Source: Acetobacter aceti NBRC 14818
Lineage (GTDB): Bacteria > Pseudomonadota > Alphaproteobacteria > Acetobacterales > Acetobacteraceae
Reading direction: 5' to 3'
DNA: 64,000 nucleotides
Assembly: GCF_000193495.2 (NCBI RefSeq)
Contig: NZ_AP023410.1
Location: 2,738,501-2,802,500, forward strand
A program made the position numbers and the translations under genes. Below are positions 1-8,043 of the stretch, piece by piece; position 1 is the stretch's first letter; each line of letters begins with the position of its first letter. Below the pieces are notes generated by a model. The model did not search any database. It saw nothing but the letters and a program-made list of their open reading frames with translations, and had not been told where the DNA came from.

Positions 1-160
1 CTTCCGCGCAGATGCTCCGGCGTAGTTCGGCAAGGTCAGCCTTGTCTTCACCCTTGCGCGGTATGAGGATCAGGTCGGCGGCATTGAGTTCACGTACGGC
101 TTGGAGAGTCAGATGTTCGGGATTTCCCGTGCCGATGCCGACAAGCACCAGATCGATCAT
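1..160 (-). CDS. cobF: Precorrin-6A synthase (deacetylating), N-terminal part only
   Basis: The first 53 residues are visible before the window edge. The N-terminus MIDLVLVGIGTGNPEHLT carries the glycine-rich start of the tetrapyrrole (SAM) methylase fold, and the following ADLILIPRKGEDKADLAELR stretch is typical of CobF. The enzyme methylates precorrin-5 at C1 with loss of acetate in aerobic cobalamin synthesis. The ATG at 158-160 has a purine-rich GAAAGAG upstream. It is the last visible gene of the leftward cob operon, 70 bp after cobM. CobF is specific to the oxygen-dependent pathway, in agreement with cobG here. The rest of the gene lies outside the window. Confidence 0.85.
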   Translation of the reverse strand, partial: MIDLVLVGIGTGNPEHLTLQAVRELNAADLILIPRKGEDKADLAELRRSICAE

Positions 161-230
161 GAAACGCTCTTTCTCAGATTAGTTGCCAATGCGCCCGATG
201 TGGCATGGTCCTGCCAATATCCGAAGCAGG

Positions 231-1019
231 TCATTCTGCCTCGGGTGCCGGGAAACGGGGCGCGGTGCCGACAGGGCGGAAGCGACGGTCGTAATCACCG
301 GCATAGAGCCGACTTTCGCCGAATCCCGTCGCTCCGATCGCAGGACCGACCAGAATCAGCGCCGTGCGTTCCAGTTCGGTAGCTAGTGCGGACTCCAGCG
401 TCGCCAGCGTGGCCCGGACGATGCGCTCATCCGGCCAGCTTGCGCGCCACACGATGGCGACAGGGCAGTCGGCACCATAATGCGGAGTGAGTTCGGCCAG
501 AACGCGGTCTAGCACATGGATCGACAGATGGATCGCCAGCGTCGCGCCTGTGGCGGCGAAAGCGGCCAGATTCTCGCCCGGCGGCATGGCGGTGGCTCGA
601 CCGGAGGTGCGTGTCAGCACGACCGACTGGGCGATACCCGGAAGGGTAAGCTCCGCACCCAAGGCAGCGGCAGCGGCGGCGAAGGATGGCACACCGGGTG
701 TGACGTCATAAGGAATGCCTAATTCACGAAGACGGCGCAGTTGCTCCCCCATGGCGGACCACACTGACAGATCGCCGGAATGCAGCCGGGCGACGTCATG
801 GCCCGCTTCGTGCGCCGCTACGATTTCGGCGATAATCGCATCTAGCGATAGTGGGGCGGTATTCACGATGCGCACGCCGGGCGGGCAATGGTCGAGCAGC
901 GCCGCCGGAACCAGAGATCCGGCATAAAGGCAGACGGGACTGGCTGCGATCAGGTCTCGTCCGCGCAAGGTAATGAGATCAGGTGCGCCGGGTCCGGCTC
1001 CAATGAAATGAACCGTCAT
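231..1019 (-). CDS. cobM: Precorrin-4 C11-methyltransferase
   Basis: 262 residues, the normal length for CobM/CbiF. The N-terminus [20 protein letters not shown] is the SAM-binding signature of the family, followed by CLYAGSLVP and the [14 protein letters not shown] motif near residue 80, which is characteristic of CobM. It adds a methyl group at C11 of precorrin-4 in the cytoplasm. Its ATG overlaps the stop of cobE by four bases (ATGA at 1016-1019), so it is probably translationally coupled. It belongs to the riboswitch-led leftward operon. Confidence 0.95.
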   Translation of the reverse strand: MTVHFIGAGPGAPDLITLRGRDLIAASPVCLYAGSLVPAALLDHCPPGVRIVNTAPLSLDAIIAEIVAAHEAGHDVARLHSGDLSVWSAMGEQLRRLRELGIPYDVTPGVPSFAAAAAALGAELTLPGIAQSVVLTRTSGRATAMPPGENLAAFAATGATLAIHLSIHVLDRVLAELTPHYGADCPVAIVWRASWPDERIVRATLATLESALATELERTALILVGPAIGATGFGESRLYAGDYDRRFRPVGTAPRFPAPEAE

Positions 1020-1384
1020 GGAGTGTTCCTTTCTGCGATCGCGGCCATGGCCAGCCCGTCGGCAGAAGTCGCGCGCGGGGTGAGCAGGTAAGCGCCTGTT
1101 CCGGCGGCGGCCAATGCAGACGCTTCGGCGACACTGCCGGTGCCGTAGCGGGCCATGGCACGATCGGAACGGGTGGGTGTGCTGATATGCGCCAGCGTGT
1201 CGGCGTTCAGCGCGTGGATGGGCAGCTTCATTTCCTTCGCCAGCGCCAAAAGCGCGGGTGAGGCGGCCTTTTGCGCGACCGTGGCCAGAGCGTCGATGCC
1301 TTTGGCACCACCCGCCGCAGCCAGAGCATCACGAAGCGATGCGAGGCTGGCGGCCTGCCGGAAGCCGAAGCCTGCGACCCTCAT
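1016..1384 (-). CDS. cobE: Cobalamin biosynthesis protein CobE (CbiG C-terminal domain-like)
   Basis: 122 residues beginning [21 protein letters not shown]. The FGFR start, the conserved [16 protein letters not shown] segment and the [12 protein letters not shown] segment match the CbiG C-terminal/CobE family, which is about 120-140 residues long. CobE is needed for cobalamin synthesis in the aerobic pathway but its exact role is poorly defined. A longer reading frame exists upstream (to 1576), but the ATG at 1382-1384 is preferred: it overlaps the cobL stop as ATGA and gives the family's usual N-terminus. It sits between cobL and cobM with four-base overlaps on both sides. Confidence 0.88.
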   Translation of the reverse strand: MRVAGFGFRQAASLASLRDALAAAGGAKGIDALATVAQKAASPALLALAKEMKLPIHALNADTLAHISTPTRSDRAMARYGTGSVAEASALAAAGTGAYLLTPRATSADGLAMAAIAERNTP

Positions 1385-2562
1385 CGTGTCACACTCCACT
1401 GCACGACAGGGCGCGCCGGGCTCCATCCGCGCATCGACCCCAGCGGTGCGGCTTTCGCCAGCTCGATACGCATCAATTCGCCGCCTTTTTGACCATGCCA
1501 CAAGGCCAGCAAGGCTTCGGTTTCCAGCGTGACGCCGTTTGCGACAATCCGCGTTCCGGGCCGCAGCACGGTCCATAAATGATCCAGCAGGACCGCATTA
1601 CCGCCGCCGCCGATGAAAACGGCATTCGGGGCGGGCAGGCCTTCCAGTGCGTCCGGGGCTGCGCCGTCCACAACATGCAGAAGATGATCCACACCCAGAG
1701 CCTTTGCATTGGCACGGATATTCTCGGCGCGGTCAGCGCGGCGTTCGATCGCGATCGCCTGTCCACCCGCCAGACACCATTCCGCTGAAATCGATCCCGA
1801 TCCGGCACCGATATCCCACAGGATTTCACCGGGACGTGGCGCGAGAGTCGATAGCGTGAGGGCGCGGATCGGGCGCTTGGTGATCTGCCCGTCATGGAGG
1901 AAGGTGCTGTCCGGCAGACCCGACGTCCGGCTCAGGCCCTGTGGCCCCGACATGGCGATGGCAACGGCTACCGGTGCCGTGACGTCCGTAAACGCGAAAT
2001 CTTCCGCAAGGACAGTGAGGATGCGCTCGCGTGGTCCTCCCAGCGCCTCCATGACATGGAGCGTGGAAGTTCCGTATCCCCGGCCGATCAACCACTGCGC
2101 CAGATCTCCGGCAGTGGGCCCATCGCGCAGCAGACAGATCGCCCGCCCGTTGGCCTGCAACACAGGGCTCAGCCGCTCGAACGGCGCTGCATGCAGCCCC
2201 AGACAGGCGATCTGTTCAAGCCGCCAGCCCAGCCGGTTCGCCGCCAGAGAAAAGGTCGATGGCGCGGGGTAGGACACCCACTCGCCGGGATCGAGGCGGT
2301 CAGCAAGGCAGGAGCCTGCGCCGAACCAGAATGGATCGCCTGATGCCAGCACCACCACTTTGCGCCCACGCTCGGCCAATACCGGATCGACTGAGAAGGG
2401 CACCGGCCATGCGCGGCCCCGGTCATCCGCCTCCACCAGCGCCAGATGGCGCGGACCGCCGAAAATCAACTCGGCACGGGCCAGCTCGGCTTGGCATGAC
2501 GCCGACAAACCTGCCATGCTGTCTTCACCGATGCCGATGATCACAAGCCAGGGTTCAACCAT
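1381..2562 (-). CDS. cobL: Precorrin-6Y C5,15-methyltransferase (decarboxylating)
   Basis: 393 residues, a CbiE-CbiT fusion. The N-terminal half has the methylase start LVIIGIGEDSMAGLS and VVLASGDPFWFG; the C-terminal half has the class I SAM-binding motif DIGAGSGSISAEW near residue 240. The protein methylates C5 and C15 and decarboxylates the C12 acetate side chain of precorrin-6Y. The start MVEPWLVIIG at 2560-2562 is preferred to a longer frame because the methylase signature starts there and AAGGAC lies upstream. Its start codon shares bases with the start codon of cobK on the other strand. Confidence 0.94.
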   Translation of the reverse strand: MVEPWLVIIGIGEDSMAGLSASCQAELARAELIFGGPRHLALVEADDRGRAWPVPFSVDPVLAERGRKVVVLASGDPFWFGAGSCLADRLDPGEWVSYPAPSTFSLAANRLGWRLEQIACLGLHAAPFERLSPVLQANGRAICLLRDGPTAGDLAQWLIGRGYGTSTLHVMEALGGPRERILTVLAEDFAFTDVTAPVAVAIAMSGPQGLSRTSGLPDSTFLHDGQITKRPIRALTLSTLAPRPGEILWDIGAGSGSISAEWCLAGGQAIAIERRADRAENIRANAKALGVDHLLHVVDGAAPDALEGLPAPNAVFIGGGGNAVLLDHLWTVLRPGTRIVANGVTLETEALLALWHGQKGGELMRIELAKAAPLGSMRGWSPARPVVQWSVTR

Positions 2563-3310
2563 GACGCGTGTCCTTCTGCTGGGCGGCACCACCGAAGCCA
2601 GCCAGATGGCCCGCGCATTGGCCGAAACAGGCATTGACGCCACCTTTTCCTATGCCGGTCGCACCGCATCGCCAGCGTGCCAGCCCCTGCCAGTCCGGAT
2701 CGGTGGGTTCGGCGGAGTGGAGGGGCTTATCGCCTATCTTCGCGAGGCGGCAATCACTCATGTCATCGACGCCACCCATCCCTTCGCCGCCCGGATGAGC
2801 CGGAATGCGGTGGAAGCCTGTGCGGCTGTTGGCATTCCGCTGCTGGCGTTCGAGCGCGCGCCCTGGACGGCGGCGGAAGGTGACGACTGGCGTGCGGTTG
2901 CCGACATCACGGGCGCGGTCGCTGCGCTGCCCGATGAGCCAGCAAGGATCTTTCTGGCGATCGGTCGACAGTCGATCGACGCCTTCGCGGTGCGCCCACA
3001 GCACGATTACCTGTTGCGTCTGGTCGATCCGCCCGATGCCGTCCTGCCCTTGCCCAAGGCGACAGTGGTTATCGCAAAGGGACCGTTTACCTTGGCAGGG
3101 GATCTCGCCCTGATGCAGGCGCACGGCATCACCCATGTCGTGGCGAAGAACGCTGGTGGCGTGGGCGCGCGTGCGAAGCTGGATGCCGCGCGGGCGCTGG
3201 GTGTGCCGGTAATCCTGATTGATCGCCCTGTTGTGTCGCCGCGTCCTGTCGCACGCACCGTCGAGGAGGTGATGACGTGGCTTGGTCATCCCGCGCGCCT
3301 TGGCGTGTAG
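2561..3310 (+). CDS. cobK: Precorrin-6A reductase
   Basis: 249 residues starting MTRVLLLGGTTEASQMARAL, with the NADPH-binding GGTTEA motif, DATHPFAARMS near residue 75, and KNAGGVGARAKLDAA near the C-terminus, all typical of CobK/CbiJ. It reduces the macrocycle of precorrin-6A to 6B/6Y. It is the only cob gene on the plus strand: it lies between the leftward genes cobJ and cobL, its start overlaps that of cobL (CATG at 2560-2563), and its last 25 bp overlap the 3' end of cobJ. An upstream in-frame ATG at 2537 is possible but gives a less typical N-terminus. No good ribosome binding site is seen for either start. Confidence 0.93.
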   Translation: MTRVLLLGGTTEASQMARALAETGIDATFSYAGRTASPACQPLPVRIGGFGGVEGLIAYLREAAITHVIDATHPFAARMSRNAVEACAAVGIPLLAFERAPWTAAEGDDWRAVADITGAVAALPDEPARIFLAIGRQSIDAFAVRPQHDYLLRLVDPPDAVLPLPKATVVIAKGPFTLAGDLALMQAHGITHVVAKNAGGVGARAKLDAARALGVPVILIDRPVVSPRPVARTVEEVMTWLGHPARLGV

Positions 3311-4023
3311 ACATACCGGCCGACCGGTCGCGTTGCTTCATTTCCGACCAGCACCACTGTCCGCATATCGGCCATCTCGGCACGCGCTTCGGCCAGTGTC
3401 ACCACGCTGATCCGTTCATCAGGTGTCGTGACGGCGCGGGCGAAGATGATCAGCCGGTCTGGTCCGCATTCCTCACGCAAGATTTCCAGCGCGCGGGCCA
3501 GTTGATGCGGGCGGCTGGCCGAGCGTGGATTGTAGAAAGCCATGGCGAAACCCGCCTGTGCCGCAAGTCGCAGCCGCCGCTCGACGAGGTCCCAGGGCTT
3601 GAGATTGTCCGACAGATTGATTGTGCAGAAATCATGACCCAGTGGCGCGCCGACCCGTGCGGCGGCGGCCAGCATGGCGGTGATGCCGGGCAGGACCCGG
3701 ATCTCGACATTGGCAAAGCGAGGGGACTGTTCGACCGCTTCGAACACCGCCGAAGCCATGGCGAACACGCCGGGATCACCGGACGAGACGACGACGACCC
3801 TGCGCCCGGCCGCCGCCAGTTCCAGCGCATGAGTGGCCCGTTCCAGTTCCACGCGGTTGTCCGTGGCGTGCAGCGTCAGCCCCTCGCGTGCCGGGATGCG
3901 CGCCACATAGGGGATGTAGCCGATCACATCAGTCGCATCCGCCAAGGCGGCGGTCACTTCCGGCGTAATCAGTGCCTCGTCACCGGGACCGAGACCGGCA
4001 ATGACCAGTGGCGTGACGGTCAT
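3286..4023 (-). CDS. cobJ: Precorrin-3B C17-methyltransferase
   Basis: 245 residues, starting MTVTPLVIAGLGPGDEALIT. The tetrapyrrole methylase GLGPGD start, the VVVVSSGDPGVFAMASAVFE motif near residue 80 and AFYNPRSASRPHQL near 170 identify CobJ/CbiH. It methylates C17 of precorrin-3B with ring contraction. The ATG at 4021-4023 overlaps the cobI stop (ATGA). A longer frame to 4164 exists but lacks family features. The 3' end overlaps cobK on the opposite strand by 25 bp. Confidence 0.94.
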   Translation of the reverse strand: MTVTPLVIAGLGPGDEALITPEVTAALADATDVIGYIPYVARIPAREGLTLHATDNRVELERATHALELAAAGRRVVVVSSGDPGVFAMASAVFEAVEQSPRFANVEIRVLPGITAMLAAAARVGAPLGHDFCTINLSDNLKPWDLVERRLRLAAQAGFAMAFYNPRSASRPHQLARALEILREECGPDRLIIFARAVTTPDERISVVTLAEARAEMADMRTVVLVGNEATRPVGRYVYTPRRAG

Positions 4024-4766
4024 GATTCCCCTCCATGCTCGTTTTCGGGACGGCGGCCCTGCCCATGCACCAGCACGATCGCGAAATACGGGCAGTCGTC
4101 GTCGCTGGCCTCGACAAGGCGGATCACCCGCTGGCCGGGCATGGTGCCACGCTCCACCAGCCACGCATCCTCAAGCCGACCGGAGGCGGCCAGAGCCCGG
4201 CGCACCTTGGGCAGGTTCCGGCCGGTCTTCATCACCACGAGTGCATCCGCGGCCTGCATGTGTTGTGTCAGGTCGGCCTCCGGCATCGTGCCGGTCAGCA
4301 CGGTGAGCACGTCGTCGCCCCATGTGATCGGAATGTCTGTGGCGTTCCAGCAGCCGGTCATGCCGGTGATGCCGGGGACGACTTCCATCTCGACGCGGCC
4401 CTGAAGTCGTGCGTGCAGATGCATGAAGGAGCCGTAGAAGAACGGATCGCCCTCACACAGCACCACCACTTCCTGCGTCCGCGCCAGATCGGCCAGGCGA
4501 CCCGCCCAGTCATCGTAAAAACTGGCCAGCGCGCTGCGATAGGCGGGACTGTTCACCGGCAGTTCGGTGGTGACGGGATATTCCATCGGATATTCGACAA
4601 TGCCGGGCGCCAGCATGCCTTCGACAATCCGCCGTGCCTGACCTGCGCGTCCGGCTTTGCGGAAATAGGCCACATGGCGGGCATTGCGAATGAGCCGGTC
4701 GGCGCGCACGCTGATCAGGTCGGGATCGCCGGGGCCGAGGCCTGTGCAGATGATCTTGCCGGACAT
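4020..4766 (-). CDS. cobI: Precorrin-2 C20-methyltransferase
   Basis: 248 residues with the methylase start KIICTGLGPGDPDLISVRA, CEGDPFFYGSFMHLHARL near residue 105, VVPGITGMTGCWNAT near 128 and a C-terminal VIRLVEASDDDCPYFAIVLV. These are diagnostic of CobI/CbiL. It converts precorrin-2 to precorrin-3A. The gene begins four bases after the stop of cobH and overlaps cobJ by four bases, so the cobH-I-J block is tightly coupled. Confidence 0.95.
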   Translation of the reverse strand: MSGKIICTGLGPGDPDLISVRADRLIRNARHVAYFRKAGRAGQARRIVEGMLAPGIVEYPMEYPVTTELPVNSPAYRSALASFYDDWAGRLADLARTQEVVVLCEGDPFFYGSFMHLHARLQGRVEMEVVPGITGMTGCWNATDIPITWGDDVLTVLTGTMPEADLTQHMQAADALVVMKTGRNLPKVRRALAASGRLEDAWLVERGTMPGQRVIRLVEASDDDCPYFAIVLVHGQGRRPENEHGGES

Positions 4767-4770
4767 GATG

Positions 4771-5400
4771 CTATTCTGTCCGACTGGCCAGCGCGTTCAC
4801 CGCCGCGACCGTGATCGCCGAACCGCCCAGACGCCCCCGGACCGTCAACGCGGGAACAGGCAGCGCCTCCATCAGCGCGTCCTTCGATTCCGCAGCACCG
4901 ACAAACCCGACCGGGCAACCGATGATCGCCGCTGGCCGGGGACAGCTTGCGTCTTCCAGCATGTTGAGCAGGTGGAACAGGGCGGTGGGCGCGTTGCCGA
5001 TGGCCACCACAGCTCCCGCGAGGTAAGGACGCCACAGTTCGAGCGCCATGGCCGAGCGGGTGTTGCCGGCCTCGCGGGCCATATCGGCTACGCGGGGGTC
5101 GTTCAGCGTGCAGATCACGTCATTGTCGGCGGGCAGGCGCGCGCGGGTAATGCCTTCGCTGACCATGCGTGCGTCGCACAGGATGGGTGCCCCGGCTTCC
5201 AGCGCCGCCCGCGCCGCGATCGCCATGTTGGGCGAGAAAGCGATGTGTTTTTCCAGACCGACCATGCCAGCCGCATGGATCATCCGTACGGCGACGATTT
5301 CTTCTTGCGGAGTGAAGCGGGCCAGATCGGCCTCCGCCCGGATGATGGCGAAGGACTGGCGGTAGATGGCAGCGCCGTTGGTTTCATACTGGTAAGGCAT
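4771..5400 (-). CDS. cobH: Precorrin-8X methylmutase
   Basis: 209 residues, normal for CobH/CbiC. MIHAAGMVGLEKHIAFSP contains the conserved histidine thought to be catalytic in the family, followed by APILCDARMVSEGI, DVICTLNDPRV and IIGCPVGFVGAAESKDAL, all typical. It moves the C11 methyl group to C12 to give hydrogenobyrinate. Its start lies 17 bp inside the end of cobG, which suggests translational coupling. Confidence 0.95.
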   Translation of the reverse strand: MPYQYETNGAAIYRQSFAIIRAEADLARFTPQEEIVAVRMIHAAGMVGLEKHIAFSPNMAIAARAALEAGAPILCDARMVSEGITRARLPADNDVICTLNDPRVADMAREAGNTRSAMALELWRPYLAGAVVAIGNAPTALFHLLNMLEDASCPRPAAIIGCPVGFVGAAESKDALMEALPVPALTVRGRLGGSAITVAAVNALASRTE

Positions 5401-6553
5401 TTGGATTTTCCATCAGCGTTCCGGGATTGGCCAGCAACTGTTCGACCGTGAGGGAAGGGTGTGGGGAAGGGGAGGCAGCGTTGCCGTCTCTGACAAGGCC
5501 AAAGTTATGGGCTTGAGCCACGAGTGTCAGCGCTGTCGGCCCGGGATGTGCGCACCCTTTCGCACAGCCGGACACATGCAGCATCTTGTCGACAGGAACG
5601 TGCGGCGCGAGAACTCGCGCCAGTGGTCGCGTGGGTTGCAGGGCCTGGGTGCAGCCGGGCAGACCGGGACAGGCGATGACCCGCAGCAGGGGATCGTCCG
5701 GGCGCGTGATGATCCCCTCGATATCTGGTGCGATCGTCTGCCCTTCGAGCAGCAGCATGCGCCATGGTGTGACGCGCAAAGGGGCGATGTCGGCTAGGGC
5801 GGAGAGGGTGTGCGCCTGCATCTGTCCGAAGGCGAAGCCGATCATGAATCCGGCGGCCGATGGACCGGGCACGGGAGGCGACATGTCGGTCATCGGTGCG
5901 GCTTCGACTGCGGTAAAGGCGGAGGGCAACGTTGCGCCGCCAGCCAGATGCACCGCCATCCGTTTCCGACCGCCGCTGGAGATGAACCAGCGGGCCAGAC
6001 TCAGCGCTGTATCCACGGCTGTGTCCGACGTAACCCGTGCGCCACTGGCAGCGCCATTGGCCCGGCAGAGCAAAGCGCCCGTAGCGTCGCGTTCGATCCG
6101 GATATCGGCGGAGACATCCCTCAGGACGGGCATCTCGCCTGTATCGACGGCAAAGCCAAATTTGCCGGGAAGGTCGAGCGTCCGGTCGTCCCGCAGGGCG
6201 TTGCTCAGCCGTTCGGCCAGTTCCGCCGTGACGTCGCCGCTCTGCCAGAATGGCGTCACGACGATATTACGTCTGGCTTCCGCTTCAGGTGTCGCGTCGA
6301 CAAGACCTAGCGAGGTGAGGCTCGTGACAAGCGGGACATAGGTCGGGTCGGCAACGCCACGAATCTGGATATTGGACCGTGCGGACAAGTCGATTTGCCC
6401 ATTGCCATATTGCTCGGCAAGGCGCGCAATGCCGGTGGCCTGCGCCTGGGTCAGTCGCCCGATGGAAGGACGGACACGGACAAGCAGTCCGTCACCGGAG
6501 GGCATCGGGCGAAGAGCGCCGGGACACCAGCCCTTGACTAGCGGTGCAGTCAT
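5384..6553 (-). CDS. cobG: Precorrin-3B synthase
   Basis: 389 residues with sulfite/nitrite-reductase-like ferredoxin half domains: LSARSNIQIRGV near residue 60 and, towards the C-terminus, CPGLPGC and CAKGCAHPGP, the cysteines expected to hold the 4Fe-4S cluster and siroheme-like site. CobG uses dioxygen to hydroxylate precorrin-3A at C20, which marks the aerobic pathway. The start MTAPLVKGW (ATG 6551-6553) is preferred over an ATG four codons upstream, because it overlaps the stop of a short upstream ORF as ATGA. Confidence 0.92.
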   Translation of the reverse strand: MTAPLVKGWCPGALRPMPSGDGLLVRVRPSIGRLTQAQATGIARLAEQYGNGQIDLSARSNIQIRGVADPTYVPLVTSLTSLGLVDATPEAEARRNIVVTPFWQSGDVTAELAERLSNALRDDRTLDLPGKFGFAVDTGEMPVLRDVSADIRIERDATGALLCRANGAASGARVTSDTAVDTALSLARWFISSGGRKRMAVHLAGGATLPSAFTAVEAAPMTDMSPPVPGPSAAGFMIGFAFGQMQAHTLSALADIAPLRVTPWRMLLLEGQTIAPDIEGIITRPDDPLLRVIACPGLPGCTQALQPTRPLARVLAPHVPVDKMLHVSGCAKGCAHPGPTALTLVAQAHNFGLVRDGNAASPSPHPSLTVEQLLANPGTLMENPNALPV

Positions 6554-6660
6554 AGTGCCTCGCACAGACTGGCGACGATGGTGTTACGACGGATCGTCCA
6601 CAGACCTGCTGCGGCGAACGTGCGGAAGCGACTGTGATTTTCGCGGAAGACCACCTGCAT
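6550..6660 (-). CDS. Unrecognised 36-residue ORF coupled to cobG
   Basis: A 36-codon frame starting MQVVFRENHSRFRTF and ending ASLCEAL, too short for usual gene callers. It has a GGAAGGGA ribosome-binding-like sequence about ten bases before the ATG at 6658-6660, starts six bases after the previous stop, and its TGA overlaps the cobG start codon. These features are what one would expect of a small real gene or a coupling ORF for cobG. I do not recognise the sequence. It could equally be a chance frame in the cobG 5' untranslated segment. Confidence 0.35.
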   Translation of the reverse strand: MQVVFRENHSRFRTFAAAGLWTIRRNTIVASLCEAL

Positions 6661-6666
6661 GGTGAT

Positions 6667-6957
6667 TTATCCCTTCCGCCTCATTTGACCCGATGGCGTG
6701 GCATGGCTCGTCTGGATATCGATAGGGTCGTGCCCGGCAATAATCATCAGCCGGGTCTGATGCGGCTGCGTGTTCCGTAGGTGATCATACCGGGTGCGCA
6801 CATGCTCGCCCACGGCCATACGTATTGGTTTTCTGCTGCTGTGGGCGACGTAGTCTTTTACGCGCCGTATCTGTTGCTCGCGGATCAGGGTCGGGGCCGC
6901 TTCAGTGTCGGCTGGAGCAGAGACGGGAATTTTCGCAAAGCCGGTCGAGCAGGTCAT
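6667..6957 (-). CDS. Unrecognised 96-residue ORF in cob operon
   Basis: The frame from the ATG at 6955-6957 encodes 96 residues (MTCSTGFAKIPVSAPAD...), polar and rich in Arg/His in its second half, with no membrane segment or metal motif I recognise. It starts one base after the DUF1636 stop and ends six bases before the next short ORF, so spacing fits an operon gene. Its composition is not convincing as a folded protein, and it may be a decayed gene. Other strand frames here look no better. Confidence 0.35.
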   Translation of the reverse strand: MTCSTGFAKIPVSAPADTEAAPTLIREQQIRRVKDYVAHSSRKPIRMAVGEHVRTRYDHLRNTQPHQTRLMIIAGHDPIDIQTSHATPSGQMRRKG

Positions 6958-6958
6958 G

Positions 6959-7315
6959 TCATCGCTCCTGCGGAGGGAGGCGGGCAAGGCTCTGTTTGCG
7001 GAAAATCTGCGAGCACTGGCGCCAGGGCACCAGACCGTCAGGAGTGGCGGCATAGGCAGTTGCGCCAGTCAGGATCTCGGCCGCGTCGTTTTCACTGAGA
7101 CGCCCGTAGACATAGCTCCAGCAGCCGGGTGCGGTCAGTGCTATCGCGCAGCCATTACCGCAGGCGGACAAACATTCAACCGGTGCGATGGTGAGATTTT
7201 CGGGCATGGGTTTACTGGCCAGCGCGCTGTAGAGGCGAGCGCCTGCTACGGGTTGCCCCTTCACGGTCGGTTGACCTGCGCGGCAGGTCGTACAGACGAG
7301 GAGTGTCGCATTCAT
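6959..7315 (-). CDS. DUF1636 family metal-binding-like protein
   Basis: 118 residues from the ATG at 7313-7315. The N-terminal LLVCTTCRAGQP and central VECLSACGNGCAIALTAPG supply the cysteines of the DUF1636 family, often described as ferredoxin-like or metal-binding; the tail TPDGLVPWRQC is also family-typical. Function is not established. It is the first gene after the B12 riboswitch, so control by cobalamin is expected, and a role linked to cobalt or corrin handling is an inference from position only. A longer frame reaching 7375 would run into the untranslated leader and is not preferred. Confidence 0.85.
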   Translation of the reverse strand: MNATLLVCTTCRAGQPTVKGQPVAGARLYSALASKPMPENLTIAPVECLSACGNGCAIALTAPGCWSYVYGRLSENDAAEILTGATAYAATPDGLVPWRQCSQIFRKQSLARLPPQER

Positions 7316-7430
7316 GTCCCAGCTCTGTTCAGCAACTGGGGTGCCCGCGGCCAAACCCCGGCCGCGAACGGACAATGGGGAGCGTCCAGCCGGTTGCAGC
7401 GCACCCCGGCTGCCCGTTGTCTCGTTTATT

Positions 7431-7585
7431 GGCAGGTCTCCCGGCTCCCGGATTCAGGGTTTCCCCAGTGATCGTCCACCTTCCCGACGATGCGTCAGTG
7501 GCATTGGGCGATCTTTCCGGTAACGGTCGCGGGGGCGGCTGTGCCTGGGGCGGTCCTTTCGGACAGGCCTGTCACATTCCCTCTT
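7431..7585 (-). promoter_or_regulatory. Cobalamin (B12, AdoCbl) riboswitch
   Basis: On the minus strand the segment contains, in order, GGGAATGTGAC near its 5' end, a GCCGCCCCCGCGACCG core, AATGCCACTGACGC, and the B12 box GCCGGGAGACCTGCC at 7431-7445. This order and spacing match the cobalamin riboswitch. It lies 115 bp upstream of the DUF1636 start and leads the whole leftward cob operon, so binding of adenosylcobalamin should lower cob expression. Confidence 0.95.
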
Positions 7586-7986
7586 AGCTACTCCACAGAT
7601 ACTCTATAGAGCAGAACCAATAGATCGGCTGTTGGGGCAATGCGCCTCTCATGTCAAGCGATGGAGCCTATCATGACCCATGCATCGGATCCGGCCGACG
7701 GTAATAGCTTGGGTGATACTGCCCGTAAGGTCGGACGCAACAGGATCATGGTCTTCACTCACGCAAGGGAAAAGGGTTGCTGATCATCCATGCCAGGGTC
7801 AGAGACAGGAAATTCTTATCAGGTTTCGGGATGATCCTGCGTGGTGGTCCATCTGGCTGTCGGCAAGGGCTCTAAGGCTGAACTCACCGGGAGCGGATAG
7901 CCAATAAGCGCTGCTTTGAACGGGTATCGGGTCTTTCTGCGTTCCCGCGCAAAGTAGTCTCATCAGCAGACAAGACAAAACGCCAT
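7586..7986. other. Intergenic region upstream of the cob riboswitch
   Basis: About 400 bp between the riboswitch and the leuA terminator. It must contain the cob operon promoter. A perfect minus-strand TTGACA is present at 7652-7657, but no convincing -10 box lies 16-18 bp downstream of it. A plus-strand frame at 7680-7907 has no family features and is not called. No gene or repeat was recognised. Confidence 0.5.
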
Positions 7987-8018
7987 AAAAAAAGCCGCCC
8001 CATGAAAGGACGGCTTTA
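7987..8018 (-). terminator. Rho-independent terminator after leuA
   Basis: On the minus strand an AAAGCCGTCC / GGGCGGCTTT stem (8017-8008 and 8000-7991) with a seven-base loop is followed by a run of seven T residues. It begins 26 bp after the leuA stop. Confidence 0.9.
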
Positions 8019-8043
8019 TACTGCTTAATAAAAGAAGCAGACC

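Noticed and set aside
3277-4404. A 375-codon plus-strand frame over cobJ and cobI
   Set aside because: Antisense shadow of two methyltransferase genes with full motifs.
7680-7907. 75-codon plus-strand frame upstream of the cob riboswitch
   Set aside because: No ribosome binding site, no motif, unusual composition; lies in the likely promoter region.
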